A stretch of 64,000 nt of DNA from assembly GCF_020423045.1 (NCBI RefSeq), contig NZ_CP081943.1, positions 1,612,001 through 1,676,000 on the forward strand. Reading direction: 5' to 3'. The number at the start of each line of letters is the position of its first letter. The first letter of the stretch is position 1. The notes beneath the pieces are model-generated. The model was not told the DNA's origin. It did no database searches and saw nothing but the letters and a program-made list of their open reading frames with translations. Both the position numbers and the translations under genes were made by a program. Shown here in pieces: positions 24,679 to 34,376 of this stretch. This DNA is from Pseudomonas sp. MM213 (GTDB taxonomy: Bacteria; Pseudomonadota; Gammaproteobacteria; Pseudomonadales; Pseudomonadaceae).

Positions 24679-26097
24679 ATGAGTCAATTCGAACAGTTGC
24701 TGGACGAGCTCAAAGCCAGTGCCGCTTTGCAGCGCGACAAGGCAGAAACCCTTTACGCCCAATTGGCCGATTCACTGGCTGAAGCGATCGGCAATGGCAA
24801 GCTCAAGCCGGGCGAGCGCCTGCCGCCGCACCGCGAGTTCGCCAGCGCACTGGGGGTGAACATCACCACGGTGACCAGAGCCATGGCGGTGTTGCAGCAA
24901 AAAGGCCTGGTAGAAAGCCGCCCGGGTCGCGGCACGCAAGTCGCCCAGCCTCGGCATCCGGCCGCGCAGTTCCAGTCGGCGCCGAGCAATGATCCGGGCA
25001 CCGTGGACCTGAGCGTCAACCGCCCGGCCACCGATGGGTTCAATCGGGTACTGGCACAACTGCTGCCACGGCTGTCCAGTGATCCGCGCTTTGGCGACAT
25101 GAAGGACTATCACCCGTCCGAAGGTCCGCTCTGGGCCCGGGAAGCCGCTGCGCAATGGTTGCGCCATACCGGCGTAGAGGCCCAGGCCAGTCAGATGCTG
25201 ATTGTCGAAGGCGCGCAACATGGCATCGCCAATACCCTGCGCAGCCTGACCAACAGCGGCGACACCGTGTTGGCCGACAGCGTGACCTATCAAGGCATTA
25301 ACGCCCTGTGCCGCTCTCTGGGCCTGATTCTGGTCGGGGTTGATGCTGATGCGCGCGGCATGTCCCCTGAAGCGTTGCGCCTGGCCTGCGCCGAACATCA
25401 GCCACGGTTGCTGTTTCTGGTGCCGTCGATCCATAACCCCACCGCCATTACCCTCGACGCCGAGCGCCGCGAAGAACTGGCGGAGGTGATTCGCGAAACC
25501 AACCTGCTGGTGATCGAGGACGATGTATACCGACCGCTGCTGGATCAATCACCGCCCTCCTTCGCATCCCTGATGCCGGAACGGACGATTTACATCTCGG
25601 CCCTGTCCAAATGCATCGCGCCGGGGCTGCGCATGGGTTTTGTCATGGCGCCCCAACCGTTGGTGCAAGACATCGCCGCCATGCAACGCATCGACTGCTG
25701 GAGCACTTCGCCGCTGACTGCGCTGATCGCCACCCGGTTGATCGAGGACGGGCATGCCGAGCAACTGGTGTCCGAACAGCGCGAAGAACTGCGGATCCGC
25801 CAGGCGCTGCTGGCCACGCATCTTGAAGGCCTGGAATTCCAGCACAGCGCCACCGGCACTCACGCCTGGCTGGTGTTGCCAGAACCGTGGACCGGTTCGC
25901 GCTTCGCCCGATTGTGCCAGGACCGCGGTGTCGTGCTGCTGGCCGGCGGCGCCTTCACCTTGCGCCCGGAACTGTCACCGCAAGCGGTGCGCATCAACAT
26001 CTCGGCTGCTCTGTCACGGGAGCAGTTGGTCAAGGCCTTGGGCATCATCAGCCAACTGGCGCGCCAGGGTCATCTCTATATGCACAACCGGATCTGA
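24679..26097 (+). CDS. MocR-type regulator (GntR HTH fused to aminotransferase fold I)
   Basis: 472 residues. A GntR winged helix at about residues 15-85 (LADSLAEAIGNGKLKPGERLPPHREFASALGVNITTVTRAMAVLQQKGLVESRPG) is fused to a PLP-dependent aminotransferase domain. That domain shows the PLP-lysine region ISALSKCIAPGLRMGF and NPTA in SIHNPTAIT. MocR proteins sense a PLP adduct with an amino compound. Immediately followed by a DadA-like oxidase gene (ATG at 26102) and RidA, and divergent from transport genes, so it likely controls the whole unit. Confidence 0.88.
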   Translation: MSQFEQLLDELKASAALQRDKAETLYAQLADSLAEAIGNGKLKPGERLPPHREFASALGVNITTVTRAMAVLQQKGLVESRPGRGTQVAQPRHPAAQFQSAPSNDPGTVDLSVNRPATDGFNRVLAQLLPRLSSDPRFGDMKDYHPSEGPLWAREAAAQWLRHTGVEAQASQMLIVEGAQHGIANTLRSLTNSGDTVLADSVTYQGINALCRSLGLILVGVDADARGMSPEALRLACAEHQPRLLFLVPSIHNPTAITLDAERREELAEVIRETNLLVIEDDVYRPLLDQSPPSFASLMPERTIYISALSKCIAPGLRMGFVMAPQPLVQDIAAMQRIDCWSTSPLTALIATRLIEDGHAEQLVSEQREELRIRQALLATHLEGLEFQHSATGTHAWLVLPEPWTGSRFARLCQDRGVVLLAGGAFTLRPELSPQAVRINISAALSREQLVKALGIISQLARQGHLYMHNRI

Positions 26098-26101
26098 GGT
26101 C

Positions 26102-27346
26102 ATGACACAGCCAGTTCATTGCGAAATTGCCGTTATCGGTGCCGGTGTTGTCGGGGTGGCAACTGCACTCTGGCTGCGTCGCCAGGGTTACCAAGTGCTG
26201 TTGCTGGAGCGCGAGGCGATTGCCGCCGGCGCGTCCTACGGCAATGCCGGCACCCTGGCGCCCTACGGCGTGATGCCGATCGCCCAGCCTTCACTGTTGA
26301 AGGCGATTCCGTCGCTGCTGTTTTCGCCGGACTCTCCCTTTGTCATCAACTGGGCCCGCTTGCCCCGGCTGATGCCCTGGCTGTTGCGGTTTCTCAATGA
26401 ATGTCGCGCTTCGCGCTGCGAAGCCAACACCCTGGCACTGACAAAAATATTGCAACACACCTACAGCGGTTATGCGCCCTTGCTGGCAGATTGCCCCCAG
26501 GCCAATCAGCATCTGCGCCACAACGGCTGCATCTATGCCTACGGCACCCAGCAGGGTTTCGCCGGCGCCCAGGCCGCCATCGAACTGCGCCGCGCCCTGA
26601 ACATCCCGCAACAAGTGTTGAACGCTACCGATATCGAACAGCTGGAACCGGCCCTGGCGGGTAAAGCGGTCGCCGGGATTCTGTTTCCCGAGTCGTCGCA
26701 CATGGATGACCCGCGAGCCTTCATTGAAGCGCTGGCGGCACCGCTGGTGGCTGAAGGGGCGCTGCATCAAGCAACGATCACCGGCCTGCAAAGGCACAGC
26801 GACGGCCTGCACCTGCTCAGCGTCGAAGGCCTGACCTACCGCGCCGACCGGGTGGTGCTGTGCGGGGGGGCTTGGTCGGCGGCGTTGGCGCGTCAGGTCG
26901 GCGATCACATTCCGCTGGATACCGAGCGCGGTTATCACCTCGAATTCGACCTGCAAGACACCTTGCTCAATCGCCCTTGCTGCCCGGTGGAAAGCGCGTT
27001 CTACATGACGCCCATGGCCGGTCGCCTGAGGGTGGCGGGTACGGTGGAGCTTGGCTCGATCAACGACCCGGCCAATCCCAAACGCTTTGATTATCTGGAG
27101 CGCCATGTACGCCGTGTCATGGGTTTGACCGAACCGGTGGCGCGCAAATGGCTCGGCTTCCGCCCGTCCCTGCCCGACTCGTTGCCAGTGATCGGCCCAT
27201 CGCCAAACGAACCGCGACTGATCTATGCCTTCGGCCATCAACACCTGGGCCTGACCCTCGCCGGGGCGACCGGCCAGTTGGTCGCGGATTGCATCGCCGG
27301 CAAGCCCCCCGGCTGGCTCGACAGTTTTTCCGTGCAACGTTTCTGA
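26102..27346 (+). CDS. FAD-dependent amino acid/amine dehydrogenase (DadA-like)
   Basis: 414 residues. The N-terminal dinucleotide fold [42 protein letters not shown] is that of the DAO family. The C-terminal region ([46 protein letters not shown]) closely follows D-amino acid dehydrogenase DadA. It oxidises an amino compound to an imine. Only the ATG at 26102 gives the flavin motif at the N-terminus; the frame's extension back to 25754 lies inside the MocR gene. The stop is 28 bases before ridA, whose product hydrolyses imines. Confidence 0.85.
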   Translation: MTQPVHCEIAVIGAGVVGVATALWLRRQGYQVLLLEREAIAAGASYGNAGTLAPYGVMPIAQPSLLKAIPSLLFSPDSPFVINWARLPRLMPWLLRFLNECRASRCEANTLALTKILQHTYSGYAPLLADCPQANQHLRHNGCIYAYGTQQGFAGAQAAIELRRALNIPQQVLNATDIEQLEPALAGKAVAGILFPESSHMDDPRAFIEALAAPLVAEGALHQATITGLQRHSDGLHLLSVEGLTYRADRVVLCGGAWSAALARQVGDHIPLDTERGYHLEFDLQDTLLNRPCCPVESAFYMTPMAGRLRVAGTVELGSINDPANPKRFDYLERHVRRVMGLTEPVARKWLGFRPSLPDSLPVIGPSPNEPRLIYAFGHQHLGLTLAGATGQLVADCIAGKPPGWLDSFSVQRF

Positions 27347-27374
27347 GCCACGTCATTCCACAGGAGAGCAATTG

Positions 27375-27725
27375 ATGCCAACCATCGAACGCAAACAGAC
27401 CAACCAACGCATGAGCCAGATCGTCATCCACGGCGACACAGTGTACCTGGCCGGTCAAGTGGGTGAGGCCCACCACAACGTCGCCGACCAAACCCGCGAT
27501 GCCCTTTCACGGGTCGATGCCTTGCTCAAAGAAGCCGGCTCTACGCGGCAACACTTGCTGCAAACAACCATCTGGCTCGCCGACATGGCGGACTTCGAGG
27601 CGATGAACGCCGTATGGGATGCCTGGATACCGGCGGGCCATGCTCCGGCACGTGCTTGCGGCGAGGCGAAACTCGCTGATCCGCGGTTGTTGGTTGAAGT
27701 GATTGTCTGCGCGGCGAAGGAGTGA
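27375..27725 (+). CDS. RidA-family protein (imine/enamine deaminase)
   Basis: 116 residues of the YjgF/RidA fold: [17 protein letters not shown] at the N-terminus and the catalytic arginine region [22 protein letters not shown] at the C-terminus (Arg in PARACGEA). RidA proteins hydrolyse reactive imines released by flavin or PLP enzymes, which fits its place directly after the DadA-like gene. CAGGAGAG precedes the ATG at 27375; a TTG one codon earlier is not needed. Confidence 0.9.
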   Translation: MPTIERKQTNQRMSQIVIHGDTVYLAGQVGEAHHNVADQTRDALSRVDALLKEAGSTRQHLLQTTIWLADMADFEAMNAVWDAWIPAGHAPARACGEAKLADPRLLVEVIVCAAKE

Positions 27726-27788
27726 ATTTTTACGGTTCTCTCAAGCGCATCAATGGCTACGAGAGCCGCATAGCTGCCGCTAGTGACG

Positions 27789-27805
27789 GGCAGCAATCGG
27801 CCAGA
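27789..27805. repeat. Dispersed intergenic motif GGCRGCAATCGGCCAGA, copy 2
   Basis: Second copy of the motif at 5872-5888 (16 of 17 identical), again with an upstream ATAGCTGC and followed by AGCGGACGGTCA. It lies in the 168-base gap between convergent genes. Confidence 0.5.
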
Positions 27806-27893
27806 AGCGGACGGTCAGTGACCCGCAAGCACGGCAACGAATCCACTTTCCCGTTTGCGGCGATTCGTCACTCTGGCAACCCCATGCCGTCGC

Positions 27894-28796
27894 TCACTGG
27901 TTCAGGAACTCGATGACAGCAGCGGCGAACAGTTCTGATTGATCAAGCATGACGAAGTGAAAACTGCCGTCAATGCGTCGCAAGCTGATGTTTGGGGTCG
28001 AGACATAGGCGTTCCGGTACATTGCATCAACGTTGGAAGCATCTATGCCGTAAAGCGGGTCGTAGGCATAGACAACCTCGACCGGCACCTTAATGCGTTC
28101 AAGCTCAGGCCGCAGGTCAGTAACCATCAGTTCATACATGGCATCGGCCACGGTCTTTCGGTCCGAGCTTATCCCCGCTGCGGCCAAACCTGGCCTGAAC
28201 GCTTCAGTTTTGACGAGACGGGCGATGGATGCATGCTGCATCGCTTCGGCCTGGTCAGGTGTTGCCGCTAACATCGCATCGCGCATCGCAGCAGCATGCG
28301 GGGTGGCCGTTTCACTGGTAGCCGAGGGTGCGATCAGCAACGTATAAAAAGGCAGAGCATCGACAATCATCAGGGGGCCAACCTGGTCGGGATGACGAGC
28401 ACCAAGCATCAGTGCCACCTCACCACCCAACGAATGACCGATGATGACCGGCGCCTCGATGCGCTGGCTGCGGATATATTCAGCAATCGCCTCGGCTGTA
28501 GGCGCTGCTACTTTCCCTTCTGGATCGGATGCGGCAGGCGAGCCGGCAAAGCCAGCTACCTGTACGAGATGGAGACGGTGGGTCTGTCGCAATCTGGAGG
28601 CCAAATCAGCCCATACTTCGTAGGACGATGCCAATCCTGGAATCAATATAATGTCTGTTCCCTTGCCTTCGACCAGCACAGAGATACGCCCCTGTTTGAC
28701 CGTCACTGGCGACAGGGACTCAGACAGGGCTGGCGATGCCGACACCGGGGACAAAGTGGCGCCGATCACGCCGACGAGTAAGCTTAAGGGGTTCAT
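27894..28796 (-). CDS. Secreted alpha/beta hydrolase
   Basis: 300 residues with a Sec signal peptide (MNPLSLLVGVIGATLSPVSA). The fold is shown by LIPGLASSYEVW (oxyanion region), the nucleophile Ser in VIIGHSLGGEVALML, and His in GSFHFVMLDQSE near the C-terminus. AAGGA lies six bases before the ATG at 28796; the ATG at 28802 is too close to it. Substrate unknown. It may be an esterase. Stands alone, convergent with ridA. Confidence 0.75.
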   Translation of the reverse strand: MNPLSLLVGVIGATLSPVSASPALSESLSPVTVKQGRISVLVEGKGTDIILIPGLASSYEVWADLASRLRQTHRLHLVQVAGFAGSPAASDPEGKVAAPTAEAIAEYIRSQRIEAPVIIGHSLGGEVALMLGARHPDQVGPLMIVDALPFYTLLIAPSATSETATPHAAAMRDAMLAATPDQAEAMQHASIARLVKTEAFRPGLAAAGISSDRKTVADAMYELMVTDLRPELERIKVPVEVVYAYDPLYGIDASNVDAMYRNAYVSTPNISLRRIDGSFHFVMLDQSELFAAAVIEFLNQ

Positions 28797-29018
28797 AGCC
28801 ATTCCTTTGACCGAAGAAATGTTGCCACTATATAGCGATAACGGCACACGAAGGCGCGAGAAAACTATCCCCCCGCCTGCAATCCGTAGCGTCAGCTTCG
28901 GGTCGATGGCTGTCCCTGGTGACAGGCTGAAAACGGCATTCCCGGCATTTGTCCCCTAGCTCGATAGCAGGCGTTTTCGGTCCATGTACCGTCACAACCA
29001 CCGCGTGAACATATGCCG

Positions 29019-30470
29019 CTAGGGTCGGGACGCAGTGATCGGGGACAGAGGTACGCTCTGCGTGACTTTGGCCATCTGGGTGATTTCCACCTGCATCTTA
29101 TCCTTGCCGAGCAGGTAGTCGGCCAGCTTCTGCGAAAACGGCCAGTAGTTCAGGTTGGCATTCAGGGTCAGCGGCCCGACGGCGTCGGCCGGCACCAGGA
29201 AGGAGAATTCCCGGATATCGTAGCCCTTGGGCAGAATGCGGTTGTCCGAGAGAATCTGCGTGGCATTCCAAACCTCGACGTCCAACGGATTTCCGTCCTT
29301 GTCGCCTATGTGCACTTTGAAATTTCGCGTGTCGTCCTCGGTCTTGCCGTCCTTGATCGAACCCAATCGATAGAGCTCGCGACCCGTGGCATCCTGCACC
29401 CGGAAATCGATCCACATCTCCCGTCCCTCCGGAAAGCCGGTCGGCAGCTTGTGCCCGGCGCCGACATTGGAAACTTTGACTGCGACCGAGGTGTATTGCC
29501 CGGGAATGATGGCTGCCGGCAGTTGCTCGAACTTTACTTCCGCCGCGCGCGCGAGCATGTTGCGCGCGCGTTGCGCGCCCTCTTCCTGGCCGAGGTGCTG
29601 GAGCAGCATCGCGTTGGCTCCGCTGAACCAATGCGAGGCGACCTCCTCGCGGTCTGGCCCCATGATCGCGGCCTTGCCCGCAAAACCTGGCATATGGCAG
29701 CTCTGGCAGGTGACATCGTTAAGGCTGTAGGTGCTCTCCTGCCATTCGTCATAGGTGCGCTCGACCGCCACACTGCTGAACGGGTGCGTGACGTTGTGGC
29801 AGGTTCCGCAAAAGTCCGAGCGCGTGTGCAGAGCGGAATACACGGTGTCGTGATAAGGCGAAACGGCATCTTTACGCGGGCCGAACTTGGTGGGTTTACC
29901 GTGCGCTCGAGGGCTCAGAACATAGGCACCGTTATCGAGGCCCGTGCGTGCACTGATGTTGTGGCAGGTCTCGCAATCGACCCCAGGCATCGGATGATTC
30001 TTCGCGCTGTCTTCAATTGAAGAGCGGTTAACTTGCGAATTGATCTGCCCGGTCGTGAGACCGATCGGGGTATGGCAGCCGGTGCAGAAGTTATCGACCT
30101 TCCCCTCGGTGGCCGAACTCGCACGCTTGAGCAAAGCCCGATAGATGGGTTCATCCCAGGCTTGGGACATCATCGACGAGCGCCACTGCTTGTAGATCTC
30201 TGTATGGCAAGCGCCACAGACCTGGGCATTGTCGAAGTCTTTGACATTCAAAACCAGGTTGCCGGTGGTATTGGCCCGATGAGGAAAGAACGGCATCCCG
30301 CCAATCACATGCATGAGCCTGGAGCGTGCCGGCTCCAGCCACTTCTCATTACTTTGGTTGTCATTGCCCTGAGGTTCGTCGGCCGCCACCAGCGTGACCA
30401 TCAGCAGGCAGGCTAGAAAGCACAACCGGTTCAGTGCTACCTGCGCACACGTATTTCTGGAGTGGCCCAT
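29019..30470 (-). CDS. Pentaheme c-type cytochrome (cytochrome c554-like), periplasmic
   Basis: 483 residues with a Sec signal (residues 1-30, LCFLACLLMVTLVAA). Five CxxCH haem sites are at residues 85-89 (CGACH), 129-133 (CTGCH), 166-170 (CETCH), 221-225 (CGTCH) and 255-259 (CQSCH). A C-terminal domain of about 200 residues (YTSVAVKVSNVGAGHKLPTGFPEGREMWIDFRV) looks beta-rich. The pattern matches the multihaem cytochrome c554 family, which passes electrons in respiration of nitrogen compounds or other acceptors. The start at 30470 follows AGGGGA by eight bases. It lies 5.7 kb from the nap genes, with no partner quinol oxidase beside it. Its partner is unknown. Confidence 0.8.
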   Translation of the reverse strand: MGHSRNTCAQVALNRLCFLACLLMVTLVAADEPQGNDNQSNEKWLEPARSRLMHVIGGMPFFPHRANTTGNLVLNVKDFDNAQVCGACHTEIYKQWRSSMMSQAWDEPIYRALLKRASSATEGKVDNFCTGCHTPIGLTTGQINSQVNRSSIEDSAKNHPMPGVDCETCHNISARTGLDNGAYVLSPRAHGKPTKFGPRKDAVSPYHDTVYSALHTRSDFCGTCHNVTHPFSSVAVERTYDEWQESTYSLNDVTCQSCHMPGFAGKAAIMGPDREEVASHWFSGANAMLLQHLGQEEGAQRARNMLARAAEVKFEQLPAAIIPGQYTSVAVKVSNVGAGHKLPTGFPEGREMWIDFRVQDATGRELYRLGSIKDGKTEDDTRNFKVHIGDKDGNPLDVEVWNATQILSDNRILPKGYDIREFSFLVPADAVGPLTLNANLNYWPFSQKLADYLLGKDKMQVEITQMAKVTQSVPLSPITASRP

Positions 30471-31202
30471 AAGCATTTCCCCTGGACGGTTGCAGAGGAT
30501 GACTGCAGTACTTCTATTGAGTAGCCCCAGTATTGAGTAGTCGGAGGTACTTCGTGATGCAAACCGATGGTTACAGGCAATCACTCAATGGAGTACTGAC
30601 AGTTCCACAGCACCCCGACCCTGCACCTTGCATGAACGGGACAAGCTCACTCAGCAATTGCCTTGCCAGCCCCGCAACAAAATATGTCGGATTACCTGGG
30701 AGACCAGCAAACATTGGTCAGTGCTTGAAATTTTGAGTTAATGGAGACGCGAACTCTGCTGGGGAATCACGCCCATTAGTGGGGAAGCTCACTCCGAAAT
30801 CGGGGGGGAACAAAAGCGCTTCAGCAGCGCTACAGGCCCAAGGCTTGCAGCCAAGCGTCTTTCACTCAAATGGTCTGATTATTGCCTCATTGCTCATACG
30901 AGCTCATGAATATTGAAGGGGTCAAGCTTTTCCTGTTCAGCCAGTACGCAACGCGTAATTGACCCGTCCTAAATATCACGCTCTACCCCTTAACCAGGAG
31001 AGTCAAAAGGCTTTCTTATAAAACCTGGCGCGCGCGGCCAATGAGTTTTTTTATCATGTAAAGGAGCGCAGAATGAGCAGCCTGGCGTTCGAATGACATG
31101 CCGCAGGCGGCTGGCGTGTAGTCATCTCGTACACCACCGGCAGGGACTTTCTCGGGGACGATGAGCGCGCTTGCTGTCGACGGCAAGGGCTGGAGAGGCG
31201 TT
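30471..31202. other. Long intergenic stretch before the patatin gene
   Basis: About 730 bases without a convincing gene. The 67-codon frame at 30533-30736 lacks a ribosome site and has no family features. AAGGAG at 31061-31066 precedes a 7-codon frame (31073-31096, MSSLAFE then stop), which may be a leader peptide or a fortuitous site. The stretch 30940-31060 contains several pyrimidine tracts but no clear terminator. Confidence 0.5.
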
Positions 31203-32402
31203 TTGAAACCATTCCCGCTCAGACCTGGCGCCTCAACTCTGGACATGTTTCTTCAAGCGTGTCTGCCACGCCGTGATGCTGTTCCGCCAGCCTTGACGGA
31301 AAAAGCTGTCATCTCAGGCATTCCCGATGCTCGCTACAGGCTGGACCACGACCTGACGCCTTTCATTGAGGATGCGGTTCAGTCCAACAAACGTGAGAGC
31401 GAGGTTCTCGCCAAGGCCGGGAAGCCGAACAATATCCTTCCGCTGGCAAATATGCTGGCGATTTCCGGTGGCGGCGACGCGGGTGCATTCGCAGCGGGAC
31501 TGATTGCTGGATGGACGACGCAAGGAACTCGCCCCATGTTCAAGGTCGTCACAGGCGTTAGCGCGGGTGCCCTGGTCGCCCCGTTCGCTTACCTGGGGTC
31601 CGAGTACGACGGCGTGATTCGGTATGTCTCCAACGCAATCGGTCCAAAAGACATTTTTCATTCGCGAAGCGTATTCACCCGTCTTGCCAGCGACGGTATA
31701 GCGGACAGTAAGCCACTGTCGCGGCTCATCGCAAAATACGTTACAGCACAGATTCTTGCGGCGATCGCGACAGAGTACGCCAAAGGACGAATTCTGCTGA
31801 TTGGCACAACTGACCTTGATTCGGGGCGGCCAGTCACGTGGAACATGGGCGCGATTGCCGCAAGCAAAGCACCGGGAGCGCTCGACCTCTTTCGCAACAT
31901 TATGCTCGCGTCAATGAGTATTCCCGGTGCAGTCTCACCCGTCATGATTGATGTGGACGTTGACGGCAAACAGTTTCAGGAAATGCACGTGGACGGAGGG
32001 GTCATCACTCAAGTGTTTCTTTACCCACCCAGCACCGTGATGGCGCTGAGCAAAGCCACCGGAGCACCTTTGCGACTCGACCGTCATTTCTATGTCATTC
32101 GTAATGGGACACTGGAGCCACAGTGGTCCGGGACAAAGCGCCGCACATTGAGCATCGGCGGTCGAGCCATCAGTGCCTTGATTCAAACTCAGGGGATCAG
32201 CGACCTGGAGCGTATTTACCGTATGGCACAACAGGATGGAGCGGATTTCAATCTTGCGTACATTGGCTCCGACTTCTACTTTCCGCACAATCGAAAATTC
32301 GATGGCGAGTACATGAAGCGTTTATTCGATTACGCCTTTCAACTCAGCGCGAAAGGCTATCCGTGGCATAAATCGCCGCACTTGGAAAACACCAAACATT
32401 GA
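31203..32402 (+). CDS. Patatin-like phospholipase, probable lipoprotein
   Basis: 399 residues. The patatin Ser-Asp dyad is complete: oxyanion loop ISGGGDAGAF, nucleophile elbow GVSAGAL and catalytic Asp in MHVDGGVI. Such enzymes cleave acyl esters of phospholipids. A lipobox-like FLQAC precedes CLPRRDAVPPALTEKAVI, the usual mature start in this lipoprotein group. The signal part (about 20 residues from a TTG at 31203 with GGAGAGG upstream) is short and weakly hydrophobic, so export may be impaired. An ATG at 31161 in the same frame is the alternative start and adds 14 polar residues. Confidence 0.7.
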   Translation: MKPFPLRPGASTLDMFLQACLPRRDAVPPALTEKAVISGIPDARYRLDHDLTPFIEDAVQSNKRESEVLAKAGKPNNILPLANMLAISGGGDAGAFAAGLIAGWTTQGTRPMFKVVTGVSAGALVAPFAYLGSEYDGVIRYVSNAIGPKDIFHSRSVFTRLASDGIADSKPLSRLIAKYVTAQILAAIATEYAKGRILLIGTTDLDSGRPVTWNMGAIAASKAPGALDLFRNIMLASMSIPGAVSPVMIDVDVDGKQFQEMHVDGGVITQVFLYPPSTVMALSKATGAPLRLDRHFYVIRNGTLEPQWSGTKRRTLSIGGRAISALIQTQGISDLERIYRMAQQDGADFNLAYIGSDFYFPHNRKFDGEYMKRLFDYAFQLSAKGYPWHKSPHLENTKH

Positions 32403-32432
32403 AACAACCGCTGAAAGATCGAGGCAATCTGC

Positions 32433-32452
32433 TGCATCGACCGGTTGAATCC
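32433..32452. repeat. Dispersed 20-base repeat, copy 2
   Basis: TGCATCGACCGGTTGAATCC is identical to 10619-10638, here in the gap between the patatin and small lipoprotein genes. Confidence 0.6.
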
Positions 32453-32543
32453 ACAGCCGATTGCAGCAACGTCAACCTACCGTCTAATCTGATAAGTACA
32501 CGACTACACACACGCTGCTAGCCGCCTCTTGCAGGAAAACGCC

Positions 32544-32843
32544 ATGACCGCAAACACAGTACGCCACTGCTCGTCATGGATCCTGCCCTCCCTGCTTGCC
32601 ATCATCCTGGCGATGATGGCGGGATGTTCAGGCAAAGCGGCCACGGCTCGCTACTCGACCTTGAGCGTAGGCTCAAGCTGCTATGCCAAAGCACTGCCCA
32701 CTTCCGGTGAGGGCGGCCTCGCTTGGGGGGACACCTTGAACATGGCACGCCAGAAATCCCTGAGTAACTGCATTCGCTATGCCGGCCGCTCCGGTGGCAC
32801 GCCGGATACCTGCCAGGTGGTGTTGGCCGAGTGCAAAAATTAG
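32544..32843 (+). CDS. Small lipoprotein, unknown function
   Basis: 99 residues with a lipoprotein signal (WILPSLLAIILAMMAGC). The mature part is about 70 residues with several cysteines (SSCYAKAL, SNCIRYAG, DTCQVVLAECKN) that could form two disulphides. CAGGAAA precedes the ATG at 32544. The MARQKSLSNCIRYAGRSGGTPDTCQVV segment resembles DUF4189-like domains of secreted proteins, but I am not sure. It is followed by 250 bases with no gene. Confidence 0.6.
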   Translation: MTANTVRHCSSWILPSLLAIILAMMAGCSGKAATARYSTLSVGSSCYAKALPTSGEGGLAWGDTLNMARQKSLSNCIRYAGRSGGTPDTCQVVLAECKN

Positions 32844-33094
32844 GCGTGCAGCCGTGTGCGCTTCTACTCAATAAACATCTGTGGAAGGCGCGTGTTTAAG
32901 CGCCCTCATGCTTACGTCCAGAGGCCGACGACCATTTCCCGTCGGCTGCGGACATTAAAGCCAAGACTCGCACGCCGAGACCGCATTTCTGCAAAGACCC
33001 ATGACAGGCAGTGAATTGGCATTCAGACAGCATTTGACCAATCCATATGGAAAACCGTATATTCGATTAACCATATGTACTCAGAGAAGTCACC

Positions 33095-33565
33095 ATGCGC
33101 GTTCTGTTCATGTGCACCGCCAATAGCTGCCGCAGCATCCTCTCCGAAGCGATGTTCAATCATCTCGCGCCGCAAGGTTTTCAGGCAGTCAGTGCCGGCA
33201 GCTTCCCCAAGGGCCAGGTTCTGCCGCGCAGTCTTGTGACGCTGCAAGAAGCCGGCATCGCGATTGACGGGTTGAGCAGTAAAGGCAACGACGCCTTCGA
33301 AGCCAACCCACCGGACATTGTCATCACCGTCTGCGACAAGGCTGCCGGCGAGGCGTGCCCGGTTTACTTCGGCCCGGCGCTGAAAGCCCATTGGGGATTG
33401 GAAGATCCATCCGAGGTGAAGGGCGACGAAGCGGTCGTGACCGCAGCCTTCCACTCAACCCTGGCGCGCATCGAAACACGCTGCCGGGCCTTCCTCGCCC
33501 TGCCCTTCGGCGAACTTGACCGGGATGCCTTGAAGCGCGAACTCGATCGCATCAGCACCCTGTAA
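33095..33565 (+). CDS. arsC: Arsenate reductase, thioredoxin-coupled (low-MW phosphatase type)
   Basis: 156 residues. The N-terminal P-loop CTANSCRS (Cys7 to Arg13) is the arsenate/phosphate site of the low-molecular-weight phosphatase fold. Cys80 and Cys88 ([11 protein letters not shown]) provide the redox relay of thioredoxin-type ArsC, which reduces arsenate to arsenite in the cytoplasm. It is followed after 11 bases by arsH. No arsR or arsenite pump (arsB/acr3) is present nearby. Confidence 0.92.
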   Translation: MRVLFMCTANSCRSILSEAMFNHLAPQGFQAVSAGSFPKGQVLPRSLVTLQEAGIAIDGLSSKGNDAFEANPPDIVITVCDKAAGEACPVYFGPALKAHWGLEDPSEVKGDEAVVTAAFHSTLARIETRCRAFLALPFGELDRDALKRELDRISTL

Positions 33566-33576
33566 CCGGAGCCCTC

Positions 33577-34269
33577 ATGTCCCACGAACTGCCCAATCTC
33601 GACGCCTCCCTGATTCAATCCATTGCCGGTGACGACACCCCGCACAAGCCGCGAATCCTGCTGTTGTACGGGTCGACTCGACCGCGCTCATTCAGTCGTC
33701 TGCTGATCGAGGAAGCCGCCCGATTGCTCGAACATTTCGGTGCAGAAACGCGGATCTTCAATCCATCCGGCCTTCCTCTGCCGGACGATGCACCGACCGA
33801 TCACCCGAAAGTCCAGGAACTGCTCGAACTGATGCAATGGTCCGAAGGACAGGTCTGGTGTTCACCCGAGCGTCACGGCTCGATGTCGGCCGTGTTCAAG
33901 GCGCAGATAGACTGGGTGCCACTCGCGCTAGGCGCCATTCGCCCGACCCAGGGCAAAACCCTCGCGGTCATGCAAGTCAGTGGTGGTTCTCAGTCGTTTA
34001 ACGTGGTGAATCAACTGCGCGTGCTGGGGCGCTGGATGCGGATGTTCACCATCCCCAACCAGTCTTCCGTGCCGAAGGCTTATCTGGAATTCGACGAAGA
34101 CAACCGCATGAAACCGTCCGCGCTTTATGACCGGGTGGTGGACGTCATGGAGGAGCTGGTGAAGTTCACTCTGCTGCTCCGGGAGCGTCCGGACCTGGTT
34201 GACCGTTACTCCGAACGCAAGGAGTCGGCGGAGGAACTGACCCGGCGGGTGAATCAGCGGTCGATTTGA
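33577..34269 (+). CDS. arsH: ArsH, NADPH-dependent FMN oxidoreductase
   Basis: 230 residues of flavodoxin-like fold. [44 protein letters not shown] is the ArsH phosphate-loop region, and [22 protein letters not shown] is a conserved signature. ArsH oxidises trivalent organoarsenicals and is a typical end gene of arsenic operons. Its start follows arsC by 11 bases, with GGAG upstream. Ends at a strong bidirectional hairpin (34305-34352). Confidence 0.92.
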   Translation: MSHELPNLDASLIQSIAGDDTPHKPRILLLYGSTRPRSFSRLLIEEAARLLEHFGAETRIFNPSGLPLPDDAPTDHPKVQELLELMQWSEGQVWCSPERHGSMSAVFKAQIDWVPLALGAIRPTQGKTLAVMQVSGGSQSFNVVNQLRVLGRWMRMFTIPNQSSVPKAYLEFDEDNRMKPSALYDRVVDVMEELVKFTLLLRERPDLVDRYSERKESAEELTRRVNQRSI

Positions 34270-34304
34270 AGCACCCCGACGCTTTATAGATCGCAACGAA
34301 TAAA

Positions 34305-34352
34305 ACACCGATGTGGCGAGATAGAGAAAACCCTATCTCGCCACACCGGTGT
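34305..34352. terminator. Bidirectional terminator between arsH and the EGKCG/EF-hand gene
   Basis: TGTGGCGAGATAG (34312-34324) and its exact complement (34333-34345) form a 13-bp stem with an 8-base loop. It is extended by ACACCG/CGGTGT across one mismatch. On the minus strand the stem is followed by TTTTATT, a proper intrinsic terminator for the exported protein gene. It sits between convergent genes. Confidence 0.8.
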
Positions 34353-34376
34353 TGTTGTAGTCGGCAGTCCCCACTA

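Noticed and set aside
26291..27337. 348-codon minus-strand frame opposite the DadA-like gene
   Set aside because: Shadow of a GC-rich gene; no recognisable domain.
30533..30736. 67-codon plus-strand frame before the patatin gene
   Set aside because: No ribosome site, no hydrophobic or conserved pattern.
31073..31096. Seven-codon frame with AAGGAG upstream
   Set aside because: Too short to assign as a gene; noted only in the intergenic entry.
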